Below are positions 1 through 9,200 of a DNA stretch of 64,000 nt, in pieces (position 1 is the stretch's first letter; each line of letters opens with the position of its first letter). This DNA is from DATKAS01 sp963733765 (lineage in GTDB: Bacteria; Actinomycetota; Acidimicrobiia; Acidimicrobiales; DATKAS01). A program made the translations under genes and the position numbers. The stretch spans positions 1,922,001-1,986,000 of the forward strand of contig CAVTEI010000003.1 of the NCBI GenBank assembly GCA_963733765.1, in the 5' to 3' direction. The notes beneath the pieces are model-generated. The model worked only from the letters and a program-made list of their open reading frames with translations. It did not search any database and was not told where the DNA came from.

Positions 1-1359
1 TCGCCGCTCCCAGTCGGTGACGTGGTTGTTGAACGCGTTCCATTCCTGGCGGGCGGTGTTCAGCAAGTGACGATGGACATCGTCGCCGAAGGACTTGCAG
101 GCGATCTCCGAACGGTCGAAGAGCTCGATCGCCTCCACGAGGGTGTGCGGGACGCGGGCCAGGTCGACGGCCGTGTAGCCGTTGCCGACGAAGGGGTCGC
201 CCGGCTCGATGCGGTGCTCGACGCCGTGCAGGCCGCACGCGATCGTCGCCGCGAAGGCGTAGTAGGGGTTCGCGTCCGCACCCGGGATCCGGCACTCGAC
301 CCGTCGGTTCCCGCCGTGTCCGACGACGCGGAAGCCGAGCGTGCGGTTGTCGAGCCCCCACGCCACGGCGGTCGGGGCCCACGAACCAGGCCGGTAGCGC
401 TTGTACGAGTTGACGTACGGCGCGTAGCACCACGCCATTTCGCGGGCACCCGCCATCAGGCCGCCGAGCCACCACCGTCCCAGGTCGCTCAGCCCGTGCG
501 CGGCGTCGGGGTCCGCGATGAGCGCCTCGTTGCCGTCGACCGACCACAACGACGAATGGATGTGGCAGGACGATCCGACGCGGTCGATGTCGAACTTCGC
601 CATGAACGAGATCGACTGACCGTGGGCCGCGGCGATCTCCTTCGCCCCGTTCTTGTAGATCACATGCCGGTCGGCCATCGTGAGCGCTTCGGCGTAGCGC
701 AAGTTGATCTCGTGCTGCCCGGCTTCGGCTTCACCCTTCGAGAACTCGACCGGGATCCCGGCTCCGTCGAGTCCGTTGCGGATCGCGCGGATGAGGTACT
801 CGTCCTTCGTCGTCTGGAGGATGTGATAGTCGAGGATGTAGTCGTTCTGCGGTGTGAGACCGGTGTAGCCCTTCGCCGCTGCCTCCTCGTAGCTCTCGTG
901 GAACACGAAGAACTCGAGCTCCGAGGCCGTCATCACCTCCAGACCCGCGGCGCGGGCCCTCTCGATCTGGCGCCGCAGGATCTGGCGCGGAGAGACCTCG
1001 ATGGGTTCGCCGCCGTCGACGTCGAACAGGTCGCACATGACGAGCGCGGTCCGGTCGATCCACGGCACGATGCGGAGCGTTGCCATGTCGGGCCGGCACG
1101 CGAAGTCGCCGTAGCCCTTGTCCCAGTTGGCGAATTGGTAGCCGGGGAGGACCGTCATGTCGACATCGACGGCAAGGAGGTAGTTGCAGCACTCGATGCC
1201 GCCGTCGTCGACCGCGACCTCGTCGACGAAATAGTGGCCCGTCACGCGCTTGCCCATGAGCCGGCCCTGCTGGTCGGGGAAGACGACGAGGACCGTGTCG
1301 ACGTCGCCCGAGACGACCAGCTGACGCAGGGCCGCGAGGTCGAGCATTCCCCGGAGCAT
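1..1359 (-). CDS. Glutamine synthetase family protein (3' end cut by window edge)
   Basis: ATP-dependent amide ligase of the glutamine synthetase fold, closer to the gamma-glutamylpolyamine/PuuA-type paralogues than to housekeeping GlnA. Seen on the minus strand: 453 codons without a stop, an N-terminal beta-grasp region (MLDLAALRQLVVSGDVDTVL...), the substrate/metal segment with SELEFFVF, the GEAEAGQHEINL stretch, the ATP-loop segment KFDIDRVGSSCHIHSSL, and the arginine-rich NSYKRYRPGSWAPTA block followed by NRRVECRIPGADANPY. The family is about 450 residues long, so only a few C-terminal residues lie beyond the left edge. Two in-frame ATGs (1359 and 1347) can start it; 1359 gives the longer protein. 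It diverges from the LEA-like gene at 1447. Which amine it uses cannot be told from sequence. Confidence 0.9.
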   Translation of the reverse strand, partial: MLRGMLDLAALRQLVVSGDVDTVLVVFPDQQGRLMGKRVTGHYFVDEVAVDDGGIECCNYLLAVDVDMTVLPGYQFANWDKGYGDFACRPDMATLRIVPWIDRTALVMCDLFDVDGGEPIEVSPRQILRRQIERARAAGLEVMTASELEFFVFHESYEEAAAKGYTGLTPQNDYILDYHILQTTKDEYLIRAIRNGLDGAGIPVEFSKGEAEAGQHEINLRYAEALTMADRHVIYKNGAKEIAAAHGQSISFMAKFDIDRVGSSCHIHSSLWSVDGNEALIADPDAAHGLSDLGRWWLGGLMAGAREMAWCYAPYVNSYKRYRPGSWAPTAVAWGLDNRTLGFRVVGHGGNRRVECRIPGADANPYYAFAATIACGLHGVEHRIEPGDPFVGNGYTAVDLARVPHTLVEAIELFDRSEIACKSFGDDVHRHLLNTARQEWNAFNNHVTDWERR

Positions 1360-1446
1360 CGGCGAAGACTACGAGGACCTGGTCGTGGACGAACGGTCCG
1401 GCCGGTGGTGCAAGGATGGGCCTCCCAGCGTGAAGGAGGACGGCCG

Positions 1447-1893
1447 ATGAACGCCGACGAGGCCAAGGCGCAGGCGGAGAAAGCCTTCGAGAAGGTCAAG
1501 GAGATCGTGGAAGTCGCTCTGAAGCGCGGGCAGGAGATCACCAACGACCTCATCGACAAGGCGAAGGAGTACACCAACAAGTCGAAGGATCAGGCCGGTG
1601 ACACGGCCGACAAGACGAAGGACATGGCCGCGGACGCGACGGACAAAGCGAAGGACATGGCCGCGGATGCGACGGACAAGGCAAAGGACGTCGCGGCTGA
1701 CGTCACCGACAAAGCGTCGGCTGCTGCCGACGCGGCAGCGGACAAGGCGTCGGCTGCTGCCGACGCGGCGACGAGCAAAGCAAAGGACATCGCTGTCGAC
1801 GTGACCGAGAAGGCGTCAGATCTCGCCGACACCGCAGCAGCCAAAGCGTCGGCCGCTGCCGACGCGGCGACGAGCAAGGCCAAGGAGCTCTGA
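1447..1893 (+). CDS. LEA-like 11-mer repeat protein
   Basis: A 148-residue hydrophilic, Ala/Lys/Asp-rich protein with no Cys or Trp. Residues 1-54 are a charged helical segment (KAFEKVKEIVEVALKRGQE). Residues 55-142 are eight consecutive 11-residue units of the form DKAKDMAADAT, then a final SKAKEL. This is the layout of group 3 LEA and apolipoprotein-like amphipathic helices, which protect membranes or proteins during desiccation or osmotic stress; that role is inference. The ATG at 1447 follows GAAGGAGG 8-10 bases upstream and so fixes the start. A longer open frame reaches back over the glutamine-synthetase gene but is only its antisense shadow. The DNA of the repeats (1609-1872) is itself repetitive, a likely spot for assembly collapse. 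Confidence 0.8.
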   Translation: MNADEAKAQAEKAFEKVKEIVEVALKRGQEITNDLIDKAKEYTNKSKDQAGDTADKTKDMAADATDKAKDMAADATDKAKDVAADVTDKASAAADAAADKASAAADAATSKAKDIAVDVTEKASDLADTAAAKASAAADAATSKAKEL

Positions 1894-1943
1894 ACGACCT
1901 CGCGGCGCCGTCGTCCGCGCTATTGCGGCCGGCGTCGTTTCGG

Positions 1944-2819
1944 ATGCGACATCGCCGTCTCGTCGTCGGCGTCGCAGTAGCTGCCGCGATCGGTCTCGCC
2001 CTCGCCGGCTACAACGCCACGTTCGCGATCGCAGGCTTGTTCGTGGTCACCGTGCCGTTCGAGAAGATCTGGCCGCGGCACCGTCAGAGGTTGCGCCGGC
2101 CCGAGCTCACCACCGACTTGCTGTACGCGATGCTCGCCCCCATCACGCAGGTCGTCGGCGCGATTGCGGCGGTGGCGATCGGTCTCGTGAGTCTGGCGTG
2201 GGTACCCGCGCTCCCACTCCGGCCGATCGTCGCTTCGCTTCCGGGGCCGGTGCGGGGAGTCGTCGCCATCGTCCTGTTCGACTTCCTCGTCTACGCGAGC
2301 CACCGGGCGTCACACGAGGTGCCCTTCCTCTGGCGATTCCACTCGGTGCACCACTCGACGAAGACCCTCGACTGGGTATCGGGGTTCCGAGCCCATCCTC
2401 TGGACGGGGTGTTCGCGGCTCCGGCGTTCGCGGTGCTCCTGGGCGCGGGGTTCTCGCTCCGGGTCGCTGGCGCGCTCGCGGTCGTGCAGGCCGTGCTCGG
2501 CATCACGGCCCACCTCAACGTGAGCTGGCGGCTGCGACCGCTCCAGAAGCTGGTCTTCACGCCCGAGTTCCACCACTGGCACCACAGCAACGAGCCCGAG
2601 GCGTGGAACCGCAACTACGGGGTGCTCTTGCCGTTGTGGGACATCGTGTTCGGCACGGCCTATCTGCCTCCCGACCGCCGGCCCCAGAGATATGGCATCG
2701 ACACGCCCATGCCCTCCGGCGTCGTTGCCCAGCTCAAGCACCCGTTCCGCCGTCCCCTGCCACTCGACTCACCTGCCCCTGGAGTCAAGGGCCCGGCCGG
2801 TAGTTTGAACACCCGATGA
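1944..2819 (+). CDS. Sterol desaturase / fatty acid hydroxylase family membrane protein
   Basis: Integral membrane diiron oxygenase or hydroxylase of the fatty acid hydroxylase superfamily, probably acting on a lipid or carotenoid. Hydrophobic helices cover roughly residues 5-45 and 55-110. The histidine clusters expected for the di-iron site are present: HRASHE, HSVHHS (with HPLDG further on) and HHWHHS. The 291-residue length fits the family. ATG 1944 is preferred; an in-frame TTG at 1923 would add seven residues. Its stop overlaps the start of the next gene (ATGA at 2816), so the two are probably translated together. The exact substrate is unknown. Confidence 0.85.
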   Translation: MRHRRLVVGVAVAAAIGLALAGYNATFAIAGLFVVTVPFEKIWPRHRQRLRRPELTTDLLYAMLAPITQVVGAIAAVAIGLVSLAWVPALPLRPIVASLPGPVRGVVAIVLFDFLVYASHRASHEVPFLWRFHSVHHSTKTLDWVSGFRAHPLDGVFAAPAFAVLLGAGFSLRVAGALAVVQAVLGITAHLNVSWRLRPLQKLVFTPEFHHWHHSNEPEAWNRNYGVLLPLWDIVFGTAYLPPDRRPQRYGIDTPMPSGVVAQLKHPFRRPLPLDSPAPGVKGPAGSLNTR

Positions 2820-3490
2820 CGGCGATCGACACGGACGGCAGCGAGCACCTCGACGCCGACGGCGCCTTCGACGAAGAGGTCGAGGACCGTCCGCGCTTCC
2901 AGTGGACCTGGCCGAAGGTGCTGCTGCTGGTGGGCGCGGTCGCGTTCCTGGCCGCCGCCGCGACGTACTTCCTCACGAACCGAGCCGAGGAGAGTCCCGG
3001 GACGGTCGACGTCGGGTTTCTGCAAGACATGATCGACCACCACGATCAGGCCGTCGCGATGGCGCTCAACGTGATCGGGCGAGAGTCGGACACAACGACA
3101 CAGAGCTTCGCCCGCGAGGTCGTCATCTACCAGCGGTGGGAGACCGGCGTCATGGACACGCTGCTCGCCGGTTGGGGCGAGGATCGCGGAGCAGTCGATC
3201 GTCTGGCGATGGGGTGGATGGGCATGCCGTCGCCGGTGGGGGCGATGCCCGGCATGCAGCCGGCCGAGACTCTTGAACAGCTGGGCGAGCTCACGGGGAG
3301 CGATCTCGACGAGGCGTTCTTCACCGCGATGCGCACGCACCACCTCGGTGCGGTGCACATGGCCTCCTACGCGGCCGAGCATGCCGAGACCGCTGAAGTG
3401 CGCGAGCTCGCCGCCCGCATGGCCCAGTACCAGCAGATCGAGGCAAACGAGTACACCGAAGCACTGAAGCGGCTCGGGCTCGAATCCTGA
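2816..3490 (+). CDS. DUF305 family membrane-anchored protein
   Basis: A 224-residue protein with an acidic N-terminus, one membrane helix at about residues 33-53 (KVLLLVGAVAFLAAAATYFL) and an extracytoplasmic DUF305 domain. The domain shows the family's two histidine-rich helices, MIDHHDQAVAMA near residue 70 and MRTHHLGAVHMASYAAEH near 175, joined by a Met-rich stretch (MGWMGMPSPVGAMPGMQ). DUF305 proteins are ferritin-like bundles often linked to copper handling; a metal-binding role here is inferred from the His/Met content. The start overlaps the previous stop (ATGA) and the stop overlaps the hutH start (TGATG), placing it in one translationally coupled string. Confidence 0.85.
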   Translation: MTAIDTDGSEHLDADGAFDEEVEDRPRFQWTWPKVLLLVGAVAFLAAAATYFLTNRAEESPGTVDVGFLQDMIDHHDQAVAMALNVIGRESDTTTQSFAREVVIYQRWETGVMDTLLAGWGEDRGAVDRLAMGWMGMPSPVGAMPGMQPAETLEQLGELTGSDLDEAFFTAMRTHHLGAVHMASYAAEHAETAEVRELAARMAQYQQIEANEYTEALKRLGLES

Positions 3491-5022
3491 TGGGTCCCGT
3501 CGTCCTGGGCGGCGGCGGTCTCACCATTGACGACGTTGTAGCGGTGGCTCGCGGCGGTCGCCGCGCCGTGCTCGGCGACGATGCCCGCACCGCGATGGAG
3601 CGCTCGCGCGGGATCGTTGAACGCCTGGCCGGCTCAGGGAAGCCGGTCTATGGCGTCTCCACCGGGTTCGGCTCGCTCGCCGATGTGTACATCGAGCCCG
3701 ACGACCGGGCGCGCCTCCAGGCGGCGTTGATCCGCTCTCACGCGGCCGGTCTCGGCGCGCCCGTCGAGGACGAAGTCGTGCGGGCCATGATGCTGCTCCG
3801 CGCGAGAACGCTGGCGATGGCCCACAGCGGCGTCCGACCGCTGCTCGTCGACCGCCTGCTCGCACTGCTCGCGGCGGGCATCACGCCACGCGTGCCCGAG
3901 CACGGATCGTTGGGCTGCAGCGGTGATCTCGCGCCCCTCGCGCACGTCGCTCTGGTCCTCCTCGGCGAGGGGCAGATCGTGGTGAACGGGGTGTGTGTCG
4001 ACGCCGCGCCGACGCTCGCCAAAGAGGGCATCGATCCGGTGGTGCTCGAAGCCAAGGAGGGCCTGGCTCTCGTCAACGGCACCGACGGGATGCTCGGGAT
4101 GCTCGCGCTGGCGTGTCACGACGCGGCTCGCCTCGTCACCATCGCGGACATCACCGCCGCGATGAGCATCGAAGCGCTGCTCGGGACCGACGCCGTGTTC
4201 GACGCAGACCTCGTCGGTCTACGGCCGCACGCCGGACAAGCCCGCAGCGCCGCGAACCTGCGTCGGATGCTCGAAGGATCGCCGATCGTGGCGTCACACC
4301 GTGTCGGTGACTCGCGGGTGCAAGACGCCTACTCGCTGCGCTGCGTCCCGCAGGTGCACGGCGCGGTCCGGGACACGCTGGCGCACGTGGAAGCGGTGTG
4401 CGCGGCGGAGCTCGACGCCGCGATCGACAACCCGGTCGTGCTCCCGGACGGGCGGGTGAGCTCGAACGGCAACTTTCACGGCGCGCCGCTGGCCTACGGC
4501 GCCGACTACCTGGCGATCGTCCTGGCGGACCTGTCGTCGATGGCCGAGCGACGCGTCGACCGGATGCTCGACCCGGCTCGCTCCCACGGCCTTCCGCCCT
4601 TCCTCGCCGACACGCCGGGGGTGGACTCGGGACTCATGATCGCCCAGTACACCGCGGTGGCGTTGGTGGACGAGAACCGCCGGCTCGCGACGCCGGCCAG
4701 CGTCGCGTCCATCCCGACTTCGGCGATGCAGGAGGACCACGTCTCCATGGGATGGGCGGCGGCGCGCAAGCTGCGGACCGTGATCGGGAACCTCGGGCGC
4801 GTGCTCGCCATCGAGTTCGTGGCCGCTGCCCGCGCCATTGAGCTGCGGAGCCCGTTGTCGCCCGGTGCCGGCACAGCAGCCGCCGTGCGAGCGCTGCGCG
4901 ACGTCGTCGCCGGTCCCGGCCCCGACCGGTGGGTCACGCCCGACCTCGACGCGGCCTTCGAGCTCGTCCGCGACGACGCATTGCGCCGCGCGGTCGAAGC
5001 CGCGACAGGCGCACTCGAGTGA
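3490..5022 (+). CDS. hutH: Histidine ammonia-lyase
   Basis: Converts L-histidine to trans-urocanate and ammonia, the first step of histidine degradation. The 510-residue protein matches the family length and has YGVSTGFGSLAD at about residue 54, GDLAPLAHVALVLLGEG, NGTDG, the QDAYSLRCVPQVHGA segment and the QEDHVSMG active-site block. The electrophilic MIO cofactor normally forms from an Ala-Ser-Gly tripeptide; here residues 143-145 read Cys-Ser-Gly. The Ser and Gly are kept, so cyclisation should still be possible, but the first residue is unusual. It starts with ATG inside the preceding stop (TGATG) and is followed by hutU with a GTGA overlap. Confidence 0.95.
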   Translation: MGPVVLGGGGLTIDDVVAVARGGRRAVLGDDARTAMERSRGIVERLAGSGKPVYGVSTGFGSLADVYIEPDDRARLQAALIRSHAAGLGAPVEDEVVRAMMLLRARTLAMAHSGVRPLLVDRLLALLAAGITPRVPEHGSLGCSGDLAPLAHVALVLLGEGQIVVNGVCVDAAPTLAKEGIDPVVLEAKEGLALVNGTDGMLGMLALACHDAARLVTIADITAAMSIEALLGTDAVFDADLVGLRPHAGQARSAANLRRMLEGSPIVASHRVGDSRVQDAYSLRCVPQVHGAVRDTLAHVEAVCAAELDAAIDNPVVLPDGRVSSNGNFHGAPLAYGADYLAIVLADLSSMAERRVDRMLDPARSHGLPPFLADTPGVDSGLMIAQYTAVALVDENRRLATPASVASIPTSAMQEDHVSMGWAAARKLRTVIGNLGRVLAIEFVAAARAIELRSPLSPGAGTAAAVRALRDVVAGPGPDRWVTPDLDAAFELVRDDALRRAVEAATGALE

Positions 5023-6678
5023 CGTCCGAGCCCCGGCTCGTCCGCGCGCCGAGAGGGAGCACGATCACCTGTCGCGGCTGGCCGCAAGAGGCCGCGATGC
5101 GCATGCTCATGAACAACCTCGACCCGGAGGTCGCCGAGCGTCCCGACGACCTCGTGGTGTACGGCGGAACCGGCCGCGCCGCGCGCTCGTGGGCTGCGTT
5201 CGACGCGCTCGTGGCGACACTGGGCACGCTGGGCGACGACGAGACGATGCTGGTGCAGTCCGGCAAGCCGGTGGGGGTGTTCCGCACGCACGAATGGGCG
5301 CCGCGGGTGCTCATCGCCAACTCGAACCTCGTGCCCGAGTGGGCGACGTGGGAGGAGTTCCGGCGGCTCGAGGCGCTCGGCCTCACGATGTACGGGCAGA
5401 TGACCGCAGGCTCGTGGATCTACATCGGCACGCAGGGAATCCTGCAGGGCACCTACGAGTGCTTCGCCGAGATCGCGCGGCGCCGGTTCGGCGGTTCGCT
5501 CACCGGCACGATCACGCTGACCGCCGGCTTGGGCGGCATGGGTGGCGCGCAACCGCTCGCGGTCACGATGAACGGGGGCGTCGCGCTGTGCGTCGAAGTC
5601 GACGGCCATCGCATCCACCGGCGGCTGGAGACGCGCTATCTCGATGAAGTCGCGGATTCGCTCGACGACGCGATCGCGCGGTGCGGCGCCGCGAAGGCGG
5701 AAGGGCGAGCGGTGTCCGTGGGCCTGCTCGGCAACGCCGCGGACGTGGTGCCGCGACTGCTCGATCTCGGCTTCGACGCCGACATCGTCACGGATCAGAC
5801 GAGTGCACACGATCCCCTGAGCTACGTCCCGAACGACGTCAGCGAGGACGGCCGCGGCGGCGCTGCGGCGGGATGACCCTGACGAGTACGTACGGCGGTC
5901 TCGGGCTGCGATGGCCGCGCACTGCGCGGCGATGGTCGGCTTCCTCGACGCGGGCGCCGAGGTCTTCGACTACGGCAACAGCCTGCGCGCCGAAGCGTTG
6001 CTCGGCGGCTTCGAGCGCGCGTTCGACTACCCCGGCTTTCTGCCCGCGTACATCCGGCCGCTGTTCTGCGAGGGCAAGGGCCCGTTTCGATGGGTCGCGC
6101 TGTCGGGCGATCCCGAGGACATCGCGGCCACCGACGCCGCGGTGCGTGAGGTGCTTCCTGACGACGAGGGCTTGGCGCGCTGGCTGCATCTCGCCGAGGA
6201 GCGGGTCGCGTTCCAGGGATTGCCCGCTCGCATCTGCTGGCTCGGATATGGCGAGCGGGCGCGGGTGGGACTGCGGTTCAACGAGATGGTTCGAAGGGGT
6301 GAGGTGTCGGCGCCGATCGTGATCGGACGGGATCATCTCGACTCCGGGTCGGTGGCCTCGCCGTACCGCGAGACTGAAGCGATGGCCGACGGCAGCGACG
6401 CCATCGCCGACTGGCCGCTCCTCAACGCGCTCGTGAACACCGCTGCGGGAGCGTCGTGGGTGAGCATCCACCACGGTGGCGGTGTGGGCATCGGCCGGTC
6501 GATCCATGCGGGCATGGTGTGCGTCGCCGACGGGTCGGACCTCGCCGCGCAGAAGCTCGAACGGGTGCTCACCACGGATCCGGGGATGGGCGTGATCCGG
6601 CACGTCGACGCGGGATACGAGCGCGCGGCGATCGTGGCGGCCGAACGCGATGTCCGGGTGCCGATGCCGCCCCAATGA
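5019..6678 (+). CDS. hutU: Urocanate hydratase, interrupted by a single-base frameshift
   Basis: NAD+-dependent hydration of urocanate to imidazolonepropionate, step two of the Hut pathway. Both halves are highly conserved. The first (5019 to about 5850) has MNNLDPEVAE, VYGGTGRAARSW and the NAD-binding GLGGMGGAQPLAVTMN. The second has YGNSLRAEA, the GLPARICWLGYGER segment that carries the catalytic Cys in characterised urocanases, RDHLDSGSVASPYRETEAM and HHGGGVG. Reading changes frame near 5850: without one G of the acGGcc there, the text runs SEDAAAALRRDDPDEYVRR without a break. As given, the first frame stops at 5876. The corrected length is about 552 residues, normal for the family. GTG 5019 overlaps the hutH stop. 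A sequencing error is more likely than a true pseudogene, since many other genes here show the same fault. Confidence 0.9.
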
Positions 6679-8009
6679 CGCAGTCGCTCTGGTGTGAGTG
6701 GGCATGGCTCGGAGGCGAGGTGGCGGAGTCGGGCGTCGTGATCGAGCTCGAGGGAGACCGCATCGCCTCGGTCACCGAGGGGATCGCAGCCTGCCCGTCG
6801 AGCGCGGTGAGGCGAGATGGGCTCACGCTGCCGGGGCTCGTCAACGCGCACTCCCATGCCTTTCACCGTGCACTCCGTGGGCGCACGAACCGAGGGGCGG
6901 GCTCGTTCTGGACGTGGCGGGAGCAGATGTACGAGCTCGCCGCGTTGCTCGACCCCGACACGATGTACGCACTGGCCCGGGCGACCTACGGGGAGATGGC
7001 GCTCGCCGGAATCACGACCGTCGGGGAGTTCCACTATCTGCACCACGGCGCCGAGGGCGAGGGCTATGCGGATCCGAACGCGATGAGCCGCGCGATCGCG
7101 GCGGCCGCTCGTGGTGCCGGTGTGCGCGTGACCGTGATCGATGCGTGCTACCTCGAAGGGGGCATCGGCCGGCCCGTCGAAGGGGTGCAGCGCCGGTTCA
7201 GCGACGCGAGCGTGGACGCGTGGGCGGACCGCGTCGCTGCCCTCGATGCATCGGACGAGGTGCGCGTCGCTGCCGCGATCCACAGTGTTCGAGCGGTCCC
7301 ACCGGTCGCGATGGAGGAGATCGCTCGGTGGGCGCACGAGCGCTGGCTGCCGTTGCACGCGCACGTGAGCGAGCAGCCCGCAGAGAACGCCGCGTGCGTC
7401 GAGGCTTACGGGAAGACGCCCACGCGGTTGTTGCACGATGCCGGTGCGTGCGGTTCGTCGTTCACTGCGGTCCACGCGGTGCACGTCACCGACGACGATC
7501 TCGCGGATCTGGAGGGCGCGACCGTCTGTTTGTGTCCCACGACAGAGCGCGACCTCGCGGACGGCATCGCTCCGAGCGGGCGGCTGCGCGATGCCGGGTT
7601 GGAGCTGGCGCTCGGGTCGGACTCGAACGCGGTCATCGATCTGTTCGAAGAGGCGCGTGCAGTCGAGCTCGACGCGCGCTCGGCGACCGGCTCGCGGGGT
7701 ACGCACACCGCGGCAGCGCTGCTTCACGCGGCCACGGCTGGTGGCGCGAGGTCGCTCGGCTGGGACGATGCCGGGATGATCGCGACGGGAGCACTGGCTG
7801 ATCTGGTCACCGTCGGCCTCGACTCTGTTCGCTTGGCCGGCGTGCCCGGAGCCGACGTCGTCAACGGTGTCGTGTTCGCCGGCACGGCCGGCGATGTGAC
7901 CCACGTGATCGTCGGAGGAAAGGAGATCGTCCGCGGCGGCGACCACGTGACGATCGATGTCGCCACCGAGCTTCGGCAGGCCGTGCGCGACGCGTGGCGT
8001 GAGTCGTGA
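6675..8009 (+). CDS. hutF: Formimidoylglutamate deiminase
   Basis: Amidohydrolase that converts N-formimino-L-glutamate to N-formyl-L-glutamate and ammonia, the deiminase branch of histidine breakdown. The 444-residue protein has the metal-binding NAHSHAFHRALRGR at about residue 55, FHYLHHG, AAIHSVRAVP, HAHVSEQPAEN, VHAVHVTDDD, CPTTERDLADG and the SDSN end motif, which together are typical of HutF rather than of the guanine or hydroxypyrimidine deaminases. ATG 6675 overlaps the hutU stop (ATGA) and the gene ends inside the hutI start (GTGA), so the four hut genes are coupled. The N-formylglutamate deformylase (HutG) expected to finish the route is not in the window. Confidence 0.93.
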   Translation: MTQSLWCEWAWLGGEVAESGVVIELEGDRIASVTEGIAACPSSAVRRDGLTLPGLVNAHSHAFHRALRGRTNRGAGSFWTWREQMYELAALLDPDTMYALARATYGEMALAGITTVGEFHYLHHGAEGEGYADPNAMSRAIAAAARGAGVRVTVIDACYLEGGIGRPVEGVQRRFSDASVDAWADRVAALDASDEVRVAAAIHSVRAVPPVAMEEIARWAHERWLPLHAHVSEQPAENAACVEAYGKTPTRLLHDAGACGSSFTAVHAVHVTDDDLADLEGATVCLCPTTERDLADGIAPSGRLRDAGLELALGSDSNAVIDLFEEARAVELDARSATGSRGTHTAAALLHAATAGGARSLGWDDAGMIATGALADLVTVGLDSVRLAGVPGADVVNGVVFAGTAGDVTHVIVGGKEIVRGGDHVTIDVATELRQAVRDAWRES

Positions 8010-9166
8010 CCCTCGTCGTCGACCGCATCGGTCTGCTGGTGACGAACGATCCGACCGTGGGAGAGGGCCCGCTCGGCGTCGTCCGCGACGCGGCGGTCGT
8101 CATCGACCACGGAGGCGTCGTCGCGATCGAGCGAAGTGGTGTCGCCGCCGATCGCCGCGTCGACGCGGGCGGGCGCTGCGTGATCCCCGGGTTCGTCGAC
8201 AGCCACACCCACCTTGTCTTCGCTGGTGACCGCTCAGAGGAGTTCGCGGCGCGGATGGCGGGGGAGCCCTACTCCGCCGGCGGCATCCTGTCGACGGTCG
8301 CGGCGACGCGGGCGACATCCGACGCGGAACTCGCGGCACTCGCGGCCGATCGTCGCCGCGACGCCCTGCGCGGCGGCACGACGCATGTGGAGGTGAAGTC
8401 GGGCTATGGCCTGCGCACGGCGGACGAACGTCGACTCGTCGAGCTCGCGGCGGTGCTCACCGACGACGTGACCTTCCTCGGTGCCCACACCGTGCCGGTT
8501 GAGTTCGAGGGCAGGGCCGACGAGTACGTCGACCTGGTCTGCGGCGAGATGCTGCTGGAGTGCGCGCCCCACTCGCGGTGGATCGACGTGTTCTGCGAGG
8601 TGGGCGCGTTCGACGAGGACCAGTCACGCGCCGTCCTTCGGGCGGGGAAGGCGGCCGGGCTCGGCCTCCGAGTTCATGCGAACCAGCTCGGCGCGGGACC
8701 GGGCGCGAGGCTGGCCGTCGAGGAGGGCGCCGCCTCGGCCGACCACTGCACTCATCTCACCGGCGACGACGTCGAGGCCCTCGCCGCGAGCGACACGGTC
8801 GTCACGTTTCTCCCCGCCGCCGACTTCTGCACGCGGCAGCCCTATGCCGACGCGCGGCGGGTGCTCGACGCCGGCGCCACCGTCGCCCTGGCGAGCAACT
8901 GCAACCCAGGGTCGAGCCCGACGAGCTCGATGCCGTTCTGCATCGCGCTCGCCGTGCGTGAGATGCGCATGACGGTCGAGGAGGCGCTGCGCGCCGCGAC
9001 GCTCGGCGGGGCCAAGGCCTTGCGTCGGGACGACCTCGGGCGGCTCGGTCCGTCGTCGCGTGCCGACCTCGTGGTGCTCGACGGGCCCACCTACGTGCAT
9101 CTGGCGTCGCGGCCGGGGATGGCGCTCGCTCATCGTGTCGTCGCGGGCGGCGAGCTCGTCGACTGA
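8006..9166 (+). CDS. hutI: Imidazolonepropionase
   Basis: Opens the imidazolone ring of 4-imidazolone-5-propionate to give N-formimino-L-glutamate, step three of histidine degradation. The 386-residue amidohydrolase shows the metal ligands in FVDSHTHLVFAGDR at about residue 68, VEVKSGYGL, FLGAHTVPVEF, LRVHANQLG, ADHCTHL and the family's ASNCNPGSSPTSSMPF near residue 290. The start is GTG 8006 in a GTGA overlap with the hutF stop. It is the last hut gene; the next gene begins 34 bases later and belongs to another family. Confidence 0.95.
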   Translation: MTLVVDRIGLLVTNDPTVGEGPLGVVRDAAVVIDHGGVVAIERSGVAADRRVDAGGRCVIPGFVDSHTHLVFAGDRSEEFAARMAGEPYSAGGILSTVAATRATSDAELAALAADRRRDALRGGTTHVEVKSGYGLRTADERRLVELAAVLTDDVTFLGAHTVPVEFEGRADEYVDLVCGEMLLECAPHSRWIDVFCEVGAFDEDQSRAVLRAGKAAGLGLRVHANQLGAGPGARLAVEEGAASADHCTHLTGDDVEALAASDTVVTFLPAADFCTRQPYADARRVLDAGATVALASNCNPGSSPTSSMPFCIALAVREMRMTVEEALRAATLGGAKALRRDDLGRLGPSSRADLVVLDGPTYVHLASRPGMALAHRVVAGGELVD

Positions 9167-9200
9167 GCAGCGCCGGCGAGTGCTTGGGATACTCGCGGCC

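Noticed and set aside
22..1446. Plus-strand extension upstream of the LEA-like gene
   Set aside because: This part is antisense to the glutamine-synthetase gene and the LEA gene has its own ribosome-binding site and ATG at 1447.
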